From Mycolicibacterium canariasense (GTDB lineage: Bacteria; Actinomycetota; Actinomycetes; Mycobacteriales; Mycobacteriaceae): a stretch of 64,000 bases of DNA. Each line of letters starts with the position of its first letter. The first letter of the stretch is position 1. Shown piece after piece: positions 1-8,981 of this stretch. Location of the stretch: contig NZ_LQOL01000049.1 of assembly GCF_002101555.1 (NCBI RefSeq), positions 310,001 through 374,000 on the forward strand, read 5' to 3'. A model generated the notes under the pieces. It did not search any database. It saw nothing but the letters and a program-made list of their open reading frames with translations, and was not told the DNA's origin. The translations under genes were made by a program, and so were the position numbers.

Positions 1-564
1 GGTTGGCGCGGCGCGGAACTGCTCGGGGACTGCGCGCACGGGTACATGTACGCCCAGCGCACCGCCGACAACCGGATCGCCCTGGGTGGGCGGGGGATTC
101 CCTACCGGTACGGCTCGCGCACCGATATCGACGGCGCCACCCAGGACTGGACGGTCCACGCGCTGACCGAGTTGATGCACGACATGTTCCCCGCGACGCG
201 GTCGGTTCCCATCGTGCACGCGTGGTGCGGGGTGCTCGGTGTGCCTCGGGACTGGACGGCAACGGTCGACCTGGATCCGGTGACCGGTCTGGGGACGGCC
301 GGCGGCTATGTCGGTAGCGGATTGACCACGACCAACCTCGCCGGCCGCACCCTCGCCGACCTGGTGCTGCGCCATGACACCGAGCTGACCCGGCTGCCGT
401 GGGTGGGCCGCCGCGTCCGCCGTTGGGAACCGGAACCGTTGCGGTGGCTGGGCGTGCAGAGCATGTACGTGCTGTACCGGATGGCCGATCGGCGGGAAAG
501 CGAGCGTGATCTCCCGGCCACCAGCCGGATTGCCCGTATCGCCAACATGATCACCGGACGTTGA
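1..564 (+). CDS. FAD-dependent oxidoreductase, C-terminal part (5' end outside window)
   Basis: The reading frame is open from the first base, so this is the C-terminal ~187 residues of a longer protein. It resembles the DadA/DAO-type FAD oxidoreductases: an Ala-Gln-Arg-Thr-Ala-Asp-Asn-Arg-Ile stretch is followed by Gly-Gly-Arg-Gly, and a late Gly-Tyr-Val-Gly-Ser-Gly-Leu-Thr-Thr-Thr-Asn-Leu segment looks like the final FAD-contact loop. The nucleotide-binding N terminus is not in the window, so the substrate cannot be inferred. The stop codon lies 14 bases before the cupin gene, so the two are probably co-transcribed. A role in amine or amino-acid oxidation is only a guess. Confidence 0.7.
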   Translation, partial: GWRGAELLGDCAHGYMYAQRTADNRIALGGRGIPYRYGSRTDIDGATQDWTVHALTELMHDMFPATRSVPIVHAWCGVLGVPRDWTATVDLDPVTGLGTAGGYVGSGLTTTNLAGRTLADLVLRHDTELTRLPWVGRRVRRWEPEPLRWLGVQSMYVLYRMADRRESERDLPATSRIARIANMITGR

Positions 565-578
565 GGGCGAAGGACCGC

Positions 579-953
579 ATGGGGCCTGTCGAACCGAGCG
601 ACCCGCACAGCCCGGTGGGCCTGCGCCACGTGCACGTCACGGAGACCGAACTGCCCGCACCGGAACCCAAGCCGACCAGCCGCAGCAATCAGCTGGAAGC
701 CACCCTCGACGTGTGGGCGGCGGGAACCCTGTCCACCGGGGTCTGGGAATGCGGACCCGGCGAGTTCACCGCCGACCGTAGCGCCAATACCGAGGTGTGC
801 CAGATCATCTCGGGGTACGGCACGGTGACCGGCGAAGACGGGACCGCCGCCGACATCGGTCCCGGTTCACTGCTGGTCCTGCCGCGCGGATGGCGTGGCA
901 CCTGGGTCGTCCGGGAGACGATCCGCAAGTCCTTCGTCATCGTCGACGGCTGA
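579..953 (+). CDS. Cupin-domain protein (cupin_3 / EutQ-like)
   Basis: A small cytoplasmic protein of 124 residues with one cupin barrel. Residues ~45-120 contain the Trp-Glu-Cys-Gly-Pro-Gly-Glu-Phe, Glu-Val-Cys-Gln-Ile-Ile-Ser-Gly and Leu-Val-Leu-Pro-Arg-Gly-Trp-Arg-Gly-Thr-Trp strands typical of the cupin_3 family. I chose the ATG at 579 because a GAAGG ribosome site lies just upstream; the in-frame TTG at 561 overlaps the previous stop. Family members bind small ligands or metals and are often attached to amine or sugar-acid oxidation genes. Here it is probably an accessory of the FAD oxidoreductase before it. The substrate is unknown. Confidence 0.7.
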   Translation: MGPVEPSDPHSPVGLRHVHVTETELPAPEPKPTSRSNQLEATLDVWAAGTLSTGVWECGPGEFTADRSANTEVCQIISGYGTVTGEDGTAADIGPGSLLVLPRGWRGTWVVRETIRKSFVIVDG

Positions 954-968
954 CCGCCGGCCGGGCGT

Positions 969-2117
969 TCAGAGCCGTTCGATGATGGTCACGTTGGCGG
1001 TGCCGCCGCCCTCACACATGGTCTGCAGACCGTAACGACCGCCGGTGCGCTCCAACGTGTTCAGCATGGTGGCGAACAGTTTGGCACCGGTGGCGCCGAG
1101 CGGATGGCCCAGCGCGATGGCGCCGCCGCTCGGGTTCACCTTGGCCGGATCCGCGCCGGTCTCCTTCAGCCACGCCTGAACCACGGGGGCGAACGCCTCG
1201 TTGATCTCGACGGTGTCGATGTCCTCGATGGACAACCCGGTCTTCTGTAGCGCGTAGTGGGTGGCCGGGATCGGACCGGTGAGCATGTACACCGGGTCCG
1301 CGCCGCGGGCACTGATGTGGTGGATGCGGGCGCGCGGCTTGAGCCCGTGCGTCTTCACGGCGTTTTCCGAGGCGAGCAGTACCGCGCTGGCACCGTCGGA
1401 GATCTGGCTGGCCATCGCCGCGGTGAGCCGGCCACCCTCGACCAGGGTCTTGAGCCCGGCCATCTTCTCCAACGAGGTGTCGCGCGGGCCTTCGTCGGTG
1501 ACGAATCCGTCGACCGGGATGATCTCGTTCTCGAAGTAGCCGGCCCGGATGGCCTCCTGTGCGCGCTGATGGCTGGTGAGCGCGTACTGCTCCATCTCTT
1601 CGCGGGACAGATTCCACTTCTCGGCGATCATTTCGGAGCCGCGGAACTGCGAGATCTCCTGGTCACCGTAGCGGTGCAGCCAGCTCTTGGATTCGTTGGT
1701 CGGTGACGTGAAGCCGAACTGTTCACCGACGATCATCGCCGAGCTGATCGGGATCTGGCTCATGTTCTGCATGCCACCGGCCACGATCACGTCGGCGGTG
1801 CCGGACATGATGGCCTGGGCGCCAAAGGAAATGGCCTGTTGCGAGGATCCGCACTGGCGATCCACCGTCACCCCTGGAACTTCCTCGGGGTAGCCGGCGG
1901 CGAGCCACGACAGCCGGGCGATGTTGCCGGCCTGGCCGCCGATGGCATCCACGCAGCCGGCGATCACGTCGTCGACGGCACTGGGATCCAGATCATTGCG
2001 GTCGAACAGTCCGCGCCAGGCGGCTGCCCCCAGGTCGACCGGATGTACTCCGGACAGCGATCCCCCGCGCTTGCCCACCGCGGTGCGAACGGCATCGATG
2101 ACGTACGCCTCACCCAT
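969..2117 (-). CDS. fadA6: Acetyl-CoA acyltransferase FadA6 (thiolase, sterol ring C/D pathway)
   Basis: A thiolase of 382 residues, the usual length. The acylated cysteine is in Val-Asp-Arg-Gln-Cys-Gly-Ser-Ser (Cys89), and the C-terminal Gly-His-Pro-Leu-Gly-Ala-Thr-Gly and Cys-Glu-Gly-Gly-Gly-Thr-Ala-Asn motifs carry the other catalytic residues. It closely matches what I recall of M. tuberculosis FadA6 (Rv3556c), which performs thiolysis in breakdown of the HIP (propionated indanedione) part of cholesterol. It follows kstR2 on the same strand with an 8-base overlap, so both are read from one promoter and should be repressed by KstR2. Confidence 0.93.
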   Translation of the reverse strand: MGEAYVIDAVRTAVGKRGGSLSGVHPVDLGAAAWRGLFDRNDLDPSAVDDVIAGCVDAIGGQAGNIARLSWLAAGYPEEVPGVTVDRQCGSSQQAISFGAQAIMSGTADVIVAGGMQNMSQIPISSAMIVGEQFGFTSPTNESKSWLHRYGDQEISQFRGSEMIAEKWNLSREEMEQYALTSHQRAQEAIRAGYFENEIIPVDGFVTDEGPRDTSLEKMAGLKTLVEGGRLTAAMASQISDGASAVLLASENAVKTHGLKPRARIHHISARGADPVYMLTGPIPATHYALQKTGLSIEDIDTVEINEAFAPVVQAWLKETGADPAKVNPSGGAIALGHPLGATGAKLFATMLNTLERTGGRYGLQTMCEGGGTANVTIIERL

Positions 2118-2724
2118 GACTGATCTCCTTTTTCGTTATGCCGCCGAGAACGATGGCCAGGTATTGCCGGCCGACTTCCTCGGCCGTGAGCGGTCCGCCC
2201 GGCTGATACCAGCGGACCGACACCCAGGTGGTGTCGCGGATGAACCGGTAGACCAGGTCGACATCGAGGTCCGGCCGGAACGATCCGTCGGCGACGCCCT
2301 GATTCAGCAGGTCCAGCCACATCTTGCGCTGTTCCCGGTTGCGCTTGTCGACGAAGTCGAACTGCGGCAGCGCGGACAGCCGCTTGGCCTCGTCCTGGTA
2401 GATCACGACCTGCGCGTGCCGGTGCTCGATCGCCTCGAACGACGCCAGGAACAGTCCCTTGAGTCGTTCCAGGGGACTGTCCTCGGAGGCCGCAATCTGT
2501 TCATACTTGGCGAACAGCCAATCCAGGAAGTCCCGGAGGACCTCCTCGACCATCTGCTCCTTGGACTTGAAATGGTGGTACAAACTGCCGGACAGGATGC
2601 CGGCGGAATCGGCGATATCGCGAACCGTGGTCGCCTTGAGGCCCCGTTCGGCGAACATCGTCGCGGCGAGCTGGAGAAGCTCGTCACGCCTGCTCGCCGG
2701 CTGACCGGGCGGTTCCGTCCCCAT
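2110..2724 (-). CDS. kstR2: TetR-family repressor KstR2
   Basis: A TetR-type repressor of 204 residues. The N-terminal helix-turn-helix (about residues 25-65) contains Thr-Val-Arg-Asp-Ile-Ala-Asp-Ser-Ala-Gly-Ile-Leu-Ser-Gly-Ser-Leu-Tyr-His-His-Phe, and the long Trp-Val-Ser-Val-Arg-Trp-Tyr ligand-domain segment near the C terminus is nearly identical to M. tuberculosis KstR2 (Rv3557c) as I recall it. KstR2 represses the HIP-catabolism regulon and is released by HIP-CoA, the product of FadD3. A matching operator lies 16 bases before the start codon, which indicates autoregulation. It heads a two-gene operon with fadA6. Confidence 0.93.
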   Translation of the reverse strand: MGTEPPGQPASRRDELLQLAATMFAERGLKATTVRDIADSAGILSGSLYHHFKSKEQMVEEVLRDFLDWLFAKYEQIAASEDSPLERLKGLFLASFEAIEHRHAQVVIYQDEAKRLSALPQFDFVDKRNREQRKMWLDLLNQGVADGSFRPDLDVDLVYRFIRDTTWVSVRWYQPGGPLTAEEVGRQYLAIVLGGITKKEISHG

Positions 2725-2739
2725 CTCCGCAGCATAGCA

Positions 2740-2753
2740 ACCAAGCGCTTGCT
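2740..2753. promoter_or_regulatory. KstR2 operator upstream of kstR2-fadA6
   Basis: ACCAAGCGCTTGCT is a near-perfect palindrome matching the KstR2 consensus AnCAAGnnCTTGnT as I recall it. It lies directly before kstR2, so it should mediate autorepression of kstR2-fadA6. It also lies downstream of, and so probably does not control, the leftward GH5 gene. Confidence 0.85.
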
Positions 2754-2781
2754 AGGTCGAATATGTGGTTGATGGCTTGGC

Positions 2782-5412
2782 TCATGCCGATGCCGGCGTC
2801 ACCCCCGCACCCGTCACGACCACGCTCACCGCGCCCGCCCCGTCGGCGGCGATGACCAGTTGCGCCGCCCCGGGCGCCGAGACCACCTGCCCGCCGGTGA
2901 CGCTCACCTGATACCCGTCGGGGAACTGGACGGCGGGCACCGAGATGGTGGTCTGCGCCCCGGCCGGGAAGCTCCCCGAACCGTCGGCCTTGGTGGTCGA
3001 GTAGCTGAACCGGAAGGTGCCGTCGCGGTAACTCCACGACGTCGGGGTGCCCGACACGGCCTGCGGATAGGGCGCCGACAGCAGCTTCAGATTGCCGGTG
3101 TTGACATTGTCACCGGTCGGCGGCAACGCCGGGTCATAGACCAGCGCCTCACCGTCGTGCGTTCCGCTGGTGGTGATATCGCCCTTACCCGTGTAGGCCC
3201 ACACCGCCCAGCTCATCAGGTAGCGGTCGGCGGCGCGCAGCTGCGCCGTCAGATCACCGCTGGCACTGGTGGCCCCGAACTCGTTCATGAACGCCGGGAT
3301 ATCGCGGTGCTCGGCGTAGTCGTGCGCGCCGCGGGCCAGGGCTTTGGCGATGTATCCGCACAGCGCGCTCAGGCTGGGCCCGCCGCAGTAATCGTGGAAT
3401 GCCAACACGACATTCGGGTCGTCGACGGTGCCCAGCATGGTGGGGAAGCCGAGGATGTCCAGGATCTCGGAGACCGCCGGGTTGGCCGGCTCGATATACA
3501 CCGCCGTGGTCGGGTCGACGGCCCGGATGGCCGCTATCACCTGGTTGTAGAACGGGGTCAACTGTTGGTATCCGAAGTGCGGGCTACCCAGCAGCGTCGG
3601 TAGCCAGGAGAAGCCGGGGAACGGCTCGTTCATCACGTCGTACCCGATCACGGCCGGATTGCCGCTGAAGTGGCTCGCGACGTTCTCCCACATCTGGGCG
3701 TAGGCGTCCTGTAACCCGAGCCCGGTCGGCGACTCGGCGTTGTTCCAGAACCGGGTCCAGGCGTAGTTCATGGCGGGGTTCAGGTAGTAGCTGCCCGGGA
3801 AACCGAAGTTCTGGTTGGGCAGCCCACCGGTCTGCGTCGCCCACTCGGGCGCGCCCTCACCGGCGAAGGTGCCACCGTAGAGGTCCTGGTGCATGTCGAG
3901 CAGCGTGTAGATGCCGTGATCGGCCAGCATCTGCACGGTCTGTTCGAGCGACGCCAGGTAAGCGGTGTCGTAGACGCCGGGTTCGGGTTCCACCGCCGCC
4001 CAGATGACACCCAGGCGCACCACGTTGAACCCGTTGGCCGCCAAGAACTCCGCGTCATCCTCGCTGAAGCCGCTGGCGGCCGGATCATAGGGCGCGATCT
4101 TGTAGACCTCATTGACGCCGTGCAGGATGACGACCTGCCCGTCGCTGTTGGTGATCCAGGTTCCGGTGGCGGACAGGCCCGTGCCCGAACTCCCCGGGAT
4201 CGCCGTGCCGGTCCCGAAATGCCCGACGTCCCCGTGTGTTCCGAGCAGGCCGCCATTGCCGCCGGCACCACCGAGGGCCGGCAGCGTGGTGGCAGTTCCG
4301 CCCACGCCGCTCTTACCGGCATCCCCGCCGTCGCCACCGCTGCCGAGCAGCCGCGCGCCGTCCCCACCGTTGCCGCCCCTGCCGCCATCGGGTCCGGCAC
4401 CACCGTCCCCGCCGGCACCGCCGATGCCGAACACCAAACCGGTTGCGTCGCCGCCGAATCCACCGGCACCGCCGACCTGGCCTGTCCCACCGTCTCCGCC
4501 GTCGCCGCCGATACCCATCAGCAGACCACCGGCGCCACCGCGGCCGCCGGCCGCCGCGGTTCCGCCGTTGCCACCCTCACCGCCGTTGCCGAGCAGTCCG
4601 GCCTTGCCACCGGCCCCGCCGGCCACCCCGGCTTCGGTGCTGTTCCAGCCTTTGCCGCCGTCGCCGAGCAACCAACCGGCCGCCCCGCCGTCGGGATGCG
4701 CTGCGGTGCCGTCGGCTCCGTCACCGATCACGTACGATCCGGCGGCCCTGTTGATGACACCGTTGACCTGACGGCCGAGCTCGGTATCGATCCAGGCCTC
4801 GGCCACCGTGTGAACCGGCGCGTAGACGAAACGCTGGAATGCTTCGGCCGACGACTTCGGCGGCGGGCCGGTGACCACGGTCTGCGCGGCGCGCACCACC
4901 GCCACCGTGACCGCGCTGACCCCGTTGACGATGACCCGCACCTGGCGGGCGACCCCGGTGACGACGGACTGGACAAGCCCGACCACCGCCGGCACCCGCG
5001 GCACGGCGTTGCCGCTCGCCGCCGCGAGCGGGGCCGCGTAGGCCGAAATAGCCGGGGTGGCTGGCTCTTTGGGTACCGAGGTGGCACGCATCGAGGGGGT
5101 GGCGGGCTCGGCCGTGGTGGCCGAGGAGGCCCTCGTCTGGGCGTCGGCCTTTTTCTTCTTGCGATGCGTGGTCGGCGGTTTGGGTGAATCCTGGCCGTCG
5201 GTTTCCGTTTTGGGTGTCTTGGTGTCAGCCGGAGTCTTGGTGTCAGCCGGTTTGGACTCGTCGGTCTTCGACTCACTGGTACTCGCCGAGGAGGTTCCGG
5301 TGTCGGATCCGGTGGGTGTGTCGGCCGCGGCCACACCCGCACCGGCCAGCATCGCCGCCGACACACCGGCGGTGACCAGGCCCGCACCCATCCACGCCGA
5401 GAGTTGCTGCAT
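2782..5412 (-). CDS. Exported PGRS-like glycine-rich protein with endoglycoceramidase-like GH5 domain
   Basis: 876 residues. An N-terminal signal peptide ends near an Ala-Gly-Val-Ala-Ala-Ala-Asp motif (residue ~30). A Thr/Ser/Lys/Pro-rich linker follows, then a short segment with Val-Ala-Glu-Ala-Trp-Ile, then a Gly-Gly-Asn/Asp-Gly repeat block (about 235-395). The catalytic domain runs from about 410 to 790: His-Gly-Val-Asn-Glu start, Asp-Met-His-Gln-Asp-Leu-Tyr, acid/base Glu596 in Asn-Glu-Pro, and nucleophile Glu711 in Met-Asn-Glu-Phe-Gly. A beta-sandwich tail ends the protein. The His-Gln-Asp-Leu-Tyr and Asn-Glu-Pro context is that of GH5 endoglycoceramidases, which release the glycan from glycosphingolipids, rather than of cellulases. 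There is no PE domain. PPE64 stands here in M. tuberculosis. The start has no clear ribosome site; Met8 is an alternative. Confidence 0.8.
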   Translation of the reverse strand: MQQLSAWMGAGLVTAGVSAAMLAGAGVAAADTPTGSDTGTSSASTSESKTDESKPADTKTPADTKTPKTETDGQDSPKPPTTHRKKKKADAQTRASSATTAEPATPSMRATSVPKEPATPAISAYAAPLAAASGNAVPRVPAVVGLVQSVVTGVARQVRVIVNGVSAVTVAVVRAAQTVVTGPPPKSSAEAFQRFVYAPVHTVAEAWIDTELGRQVNGVINRAAGSYVIGDGADGTAAHPDGGAAGWLLGDGGKGWNSTEAGVAGGAGGKAGLLGNGGEGGNGGTAAAGGRGGAGGLLMGIGGDGGDGGTGQVGGAGGFGGDATGLVFGIGGAGGDGGAGPDGGRGGNGGDGARLLGSGGDGGDAGKSGVGGTATTLPALGGAGGNGGLLGTHGDVGHFGTGTAIPGSSGTGLSATGTWITNSDGQVVILHGVNEVYKIAPYDPAASGFSEDDAEFLAANGFNVVRLGVIWAAVEPEPGVYDTAYLASLEQTVQMLADHGIYTLLDMHQDLYGGTFAGEGAPEWATQTGGLPNQNFGFPGSYYLNPAMNYAWTRFWNNAESPTGLGLQDAYAQMWENVASHFSGNPAVIGYDVMNEPFPGFSWLPTLLGSPHFGYQQLTPFYNQVIAAIRAVDPTTAVYIEPANPAVSEILDILGFPTMLGTVDDPNVVLAFHDYCGGPSLSALCGYIAKALARGAHDYAEHRDIPAFMNEFGATSASGDLTAQLRAADRYLMSWAVWAYTGKGDITTSGTHDGEALVYDPALPPTGDNVNTGNLKLLSAPYPQAVSGTPTSWSYRDGTFRFSYSTTKADGSGSFPAGAQTTISVPAVQFPDGYQVSVTGGQVVSAPGAAQLVIAADGAGAVSVVVTGAGVTPASA
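4240..4725 (-). repeat. PGRS-like Gly-Gly-X coding repeats
   Basis: Degenerate GGN-GGN nucleotide repeats encode tandem Gly-Gly-Asp-Gly-Gly and Gly-Ala-Gly-Gly units, interspersed with Leu-Leu-Gly-Asn/Asp/Ser-Gly-Gly segments at intervals of about 25-30 residues. The pattern is that of mycobacterial PGRS domains (recalled as calcium-binding, cell-envelope-exposed polyglycine-II sandwiches), here without the PE leader. Confidence 0.8.
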
Positions 5413-5457
5413 GAATTCGCACGCTAACCGACACCGGGCCGGAAATTGGCGGAATGG

Positions 5458-6245
5458 TCAGGCGCGCTGGCTGGACACCGAGATGATCTCTCCGGTCAGG
5501 TAGCTGGAGTAGTCGCTGGCCAGGAAGGCGATGGTGGTCGCAATCTCCCACGGTTCGGCGGCACGGCCGAAAGCCTCGTCACCGGCGAGGCGGTCCAGCA
5601 GTTCCGCCGACGACGTCTTCTCCAGGAATTTGTGCCGGGCGATGCTGGGCGACACGGCGTTGATCCGTACCCCGTATTCGACGGCTTCTATTGCGCTGCA
5701 ACGGGTCAGCGCCATCACTCCGGCCTTGGCGGCGGCGTAGTGCGACTGCGAGTGCTGTGCGCGCCAGCCCAGCACGCTGGCATTGTTGACGATGACGCCG
5801 CCGTGCCCGGCCTCCCGGAAGTAGCGCAGCGCGGCCCGAGTGGCGCGCATGACCGAGGTCAGCGTGACATTGAGGACGCGATCCCACTCGTCGTCGGTCA
5901 TGTCGATGACGGGTGTCTGACCACCGAGGCCGGCATTGTTGACCAGCACATCGATCCGGCCGGCCGCGGCCACCGCCTGGGTGATCAGCGCGTCGACGGC
6001 TTCGGTGGAGGTCACGTCGCAGACCACCGCGTCGACCTTGCCCAGGCCGAGTGCGGCCAGTTCGTCCCTGGTCTCGTTCAGCCGGCGCTCGTGGTAGTCG
6101 GAGACCACCACATCGGCGCCCTCGAGCAAGGCGCGCCGCGCCGTCGTCGACCCGATGCCGGTCCCCGCGGCGGCGGTCACCAGGACCACCTTGCCCGTCA
6201 GCAAGCCATGTCCCTCGATCTCCTGCGGTGCAACTGAAAGGTCGG

Positions 6246-6249
<4 letters not shown>
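5458..6249 (-). CDS. ipdF: Short-chain dehydrogenase IpdF (sterol ring C/D pathway)
   Basis: An SDR of 263 residues. The cofactor loop is Thr-Ala-Ala-Ala-Gly-Thr-Gly-Ile-Gly (a variant of TGxxxGIG), followed by Asn-Asn-Ala-Gly and the catalytic Tyr-Ala-Ala-Ala-Lys; Ser is in Asn-Ala-Ser-Val-Leu. I place the start at the ATG that overlaps the fadE30 stop (ATGA). The longer frame upstream is antisense noise inside fadE30. Position and sequence agree with M. tuberculosis Rv3559c, IpdF, which oxidises the 5-hydroxyl of the HIP-CoA intermediate. Translationally coupled to fadE30 and so under the KstR2 site at 7411. Confidence 0.88.
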
Positions 6250-7394
<1,145 letters not shown>

Positions 7395-7410
7395 CCTTGT
7401 AGGCTAACCT

Positions 7411-7424
7411 ACCAAGCACTTGCT
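7411..7424. promoter_or_regulatory. KstR2 operator between fadE30 and fadD3
   Basis: ACCAAGCACTTGCT matches the recalled KstR2 consensus AnCAAGnnCTTGnT. It is centred in the 47-base divergent region, 16 bases before fadE30 and 17 before fadD3, and so can repress both transcripts. Confidence 0.85.
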
Positions 7425-7441
7425 TTGTTAGAGGAGCGTCA

Positions 7442-8980
7442 ATGACGAGCGAACCGCGGACCGTTCCAGCGGTGCTGGATCGGGTGGCCGGGCGGCTTCC
7501 CGACCATGACGCGGTGGTGACCGACCAATGCAGCCTCACTTACCGGCAGCTGCGCGACGAGGTCCGGGTGGCGGCTGGCGCCATGATCGAACACGGTGTG
7601 CAGCCCGGTGACCGGGTCGCGATCTGGTCCCCCAACACCTGGCACTGGGTGGTCGCCGCGCTGGCCACGCACTACGCCGGCGCCATCGTCGTCCCGCTGA
7701 ACACCCGCTACACCGCCAGCGAAGCGGCCGACATCCTGGCCCGCACGCAGGCCCCGCTGCTGTTCGCCGCCGGGCAGTTCCTCGGCGCCGACCGCACCGC
7801 GCAACTCGACCGGGCCGCGCTGCCGGCGCTGCGCCATATCGTCCGGATCCCCATCGACGCCGACGACGGCACCTGGGATGGGTTCGTGGCGCACGGCGAC
7901 ACAGAAGAGGCGCTGGCCGCGGTCGACGCCCGCGCCGCCGCCGTGGGCCCCGACGACGTCTCCGACATCCTGTTCACCTCGGGTACCACCGGGCGCAGCA
8001 AGGGTGTGCGCTGCGCGCACCGGCAGTCGCTGGACGCCTCGGCCGCCTGGGCGGCCTGCGGTCAGGTCACCAGCGCCGACCGCTACCTGTGCATCAACCC
8101 GTTCTTCCACAACTTCGGCTACAAGGCCGGCATCCTGGCCTGCCTGCAGACGGGGGCCACGCTGATCCCGCAGCTGACCTTCGATCCCGAGCAGGCCATG
8201 AAAGCGGTTGCCGAGCACAAGATCACCGTGCTGCCCGGCCCCCCGACCATCTACCAGATGCTGCTCGACCATCCCAGCCGCAGCAGTTACGACCTGAGCT
8301 CGCTGCGGTTCGCGGTGACCGGCGCGGCGGTGGTGCCCGTGGTGCTCATCGAGCGGATGCAGTCCGAGCTGGACATCGACATCGTGCTCACGGCCTACGG
8401 CCTGACCGAGGCCAGCGGCTTCGGCACCATGTGCCGGCCCGACGACGACGCCGTCACCGTCGCCACCACCTGCGGCCGGCCCATCGCCGACTTCGAACTG
8501 CGCCTTGGCGAATCGGGTGAGGTACTGCTGCGCGGGCCGAACGTGATGCTCGGCTATCTCGACGACCCGGAGGCCACCGCCGCCGCGATCGACACCGACG
8601 GCTGGTTGCACACCGGCGATATCGGCACCCTCGACGCGGCAGGCAACCTGACCATCACCGACCGCCTCAAAGACATGTACATCTGCGGTGGGTTCAATGT
8701 CTACCCCGCCGAGATCGAGCAGGTGCTGGCGCGCCTCGACGGTGTCGCCGACTCGGCGGTGATCGGGGTGCCCGACGACCGGCTCGGTGAAGTGGGCAAG
8801 GCCTTCGTGGTGACCAAGCCCGGAACACAACTCGACGAGGCCGCGGTGATCGCCTACGCCCGTAAGCATCTGGCGAATTTCAAGGTGCCCCGGTCGGTGG
8901 CCTTCCTCGACGTTCTGCCGCGAAACCCAGGAGGCAAAGTGGTCAAACCGATGCTGCGTGAGATGGGCGGAGGGAACTGA
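7442..8980 (+). CDS. fadD3: HIP-CoA synthetase FadD3
   Basis: An AMP-forming acyl-CoA synthetase of 512 residues. The phosphate loop is Phe-Thr-Ser-Gly-Thr-Thr-Gly-Arg-Ser-Lys-Gly-Val (about 178-190), then Tyr-Gly-Leu-Thr-Glu, Thr-Gly-Asp-Ile-Gly and Gly-Gly-Phe-Asn-Val-Tyr-Pro-Ala-Glu-Ile-Glu, with the C-terminal acylation lysine in Gly-Gly-Lys-Val. Position and order match Rv3561, which activates HIP with CoA; the product HIP-CoA is the KstR2 inducer. A GAGGAG ribosome site lies at 7431. First gene of fadD3-fadE31-fadE32-fadE33, joined by overlaps or gaps of 1-4 bases. Confidence 0.92.
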   Translation: MTSEPRTVPAVLDRVAGRLPDHDAVVTDQCSLTYRQLRDEVRVAAGAMIEHGVQPGDRVAIWSPNTWHWVVAALATHYAGAIVVPLNTRYTASEAADILARTQAPLLFAAGQFLGADRTAQLDRAALPALRHIVRIPIDADDGTWDGFVAHGDTEEALAAVDARAAAVGPDDVSDILFTSGTTGRSKGVRCAHRQSLDASAAWAACGQVTSADRYLCINPFFHNFGYKAGILACLQTGATLIPQLTFDPEQAMKAVAEHKITVLPGPPTIYQMLLDHPSRSSYDLSSLRFAVTGAAVVPVVLIERMQSELDIDIVLTAYGLTEASGFGTMCRPDDDAVTVATTCGRPIADFELRLGESGEVLLRGPNVMLGYLDDPEATAAAIDTDGWLHTGDIGTLDAAGNLTITDRLKDMYICGGFNVYPAEIEQVLARLDGVADSAVIGVPDDRLGEVGKAFVVTKPGTQLDEAAVIAYARKHLANFKVPRSVAFLDVLPRNPGGKVVKPMLREMGGGN

Positions 8981-8981
8981 G

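Noticed and set aside
3889..5187. A 432-codon frame opposite the PGRS/GH5 gene
   Set aside because: Ala/Pro/Gly-rich reading of the complementary strand of the GGN repeats.
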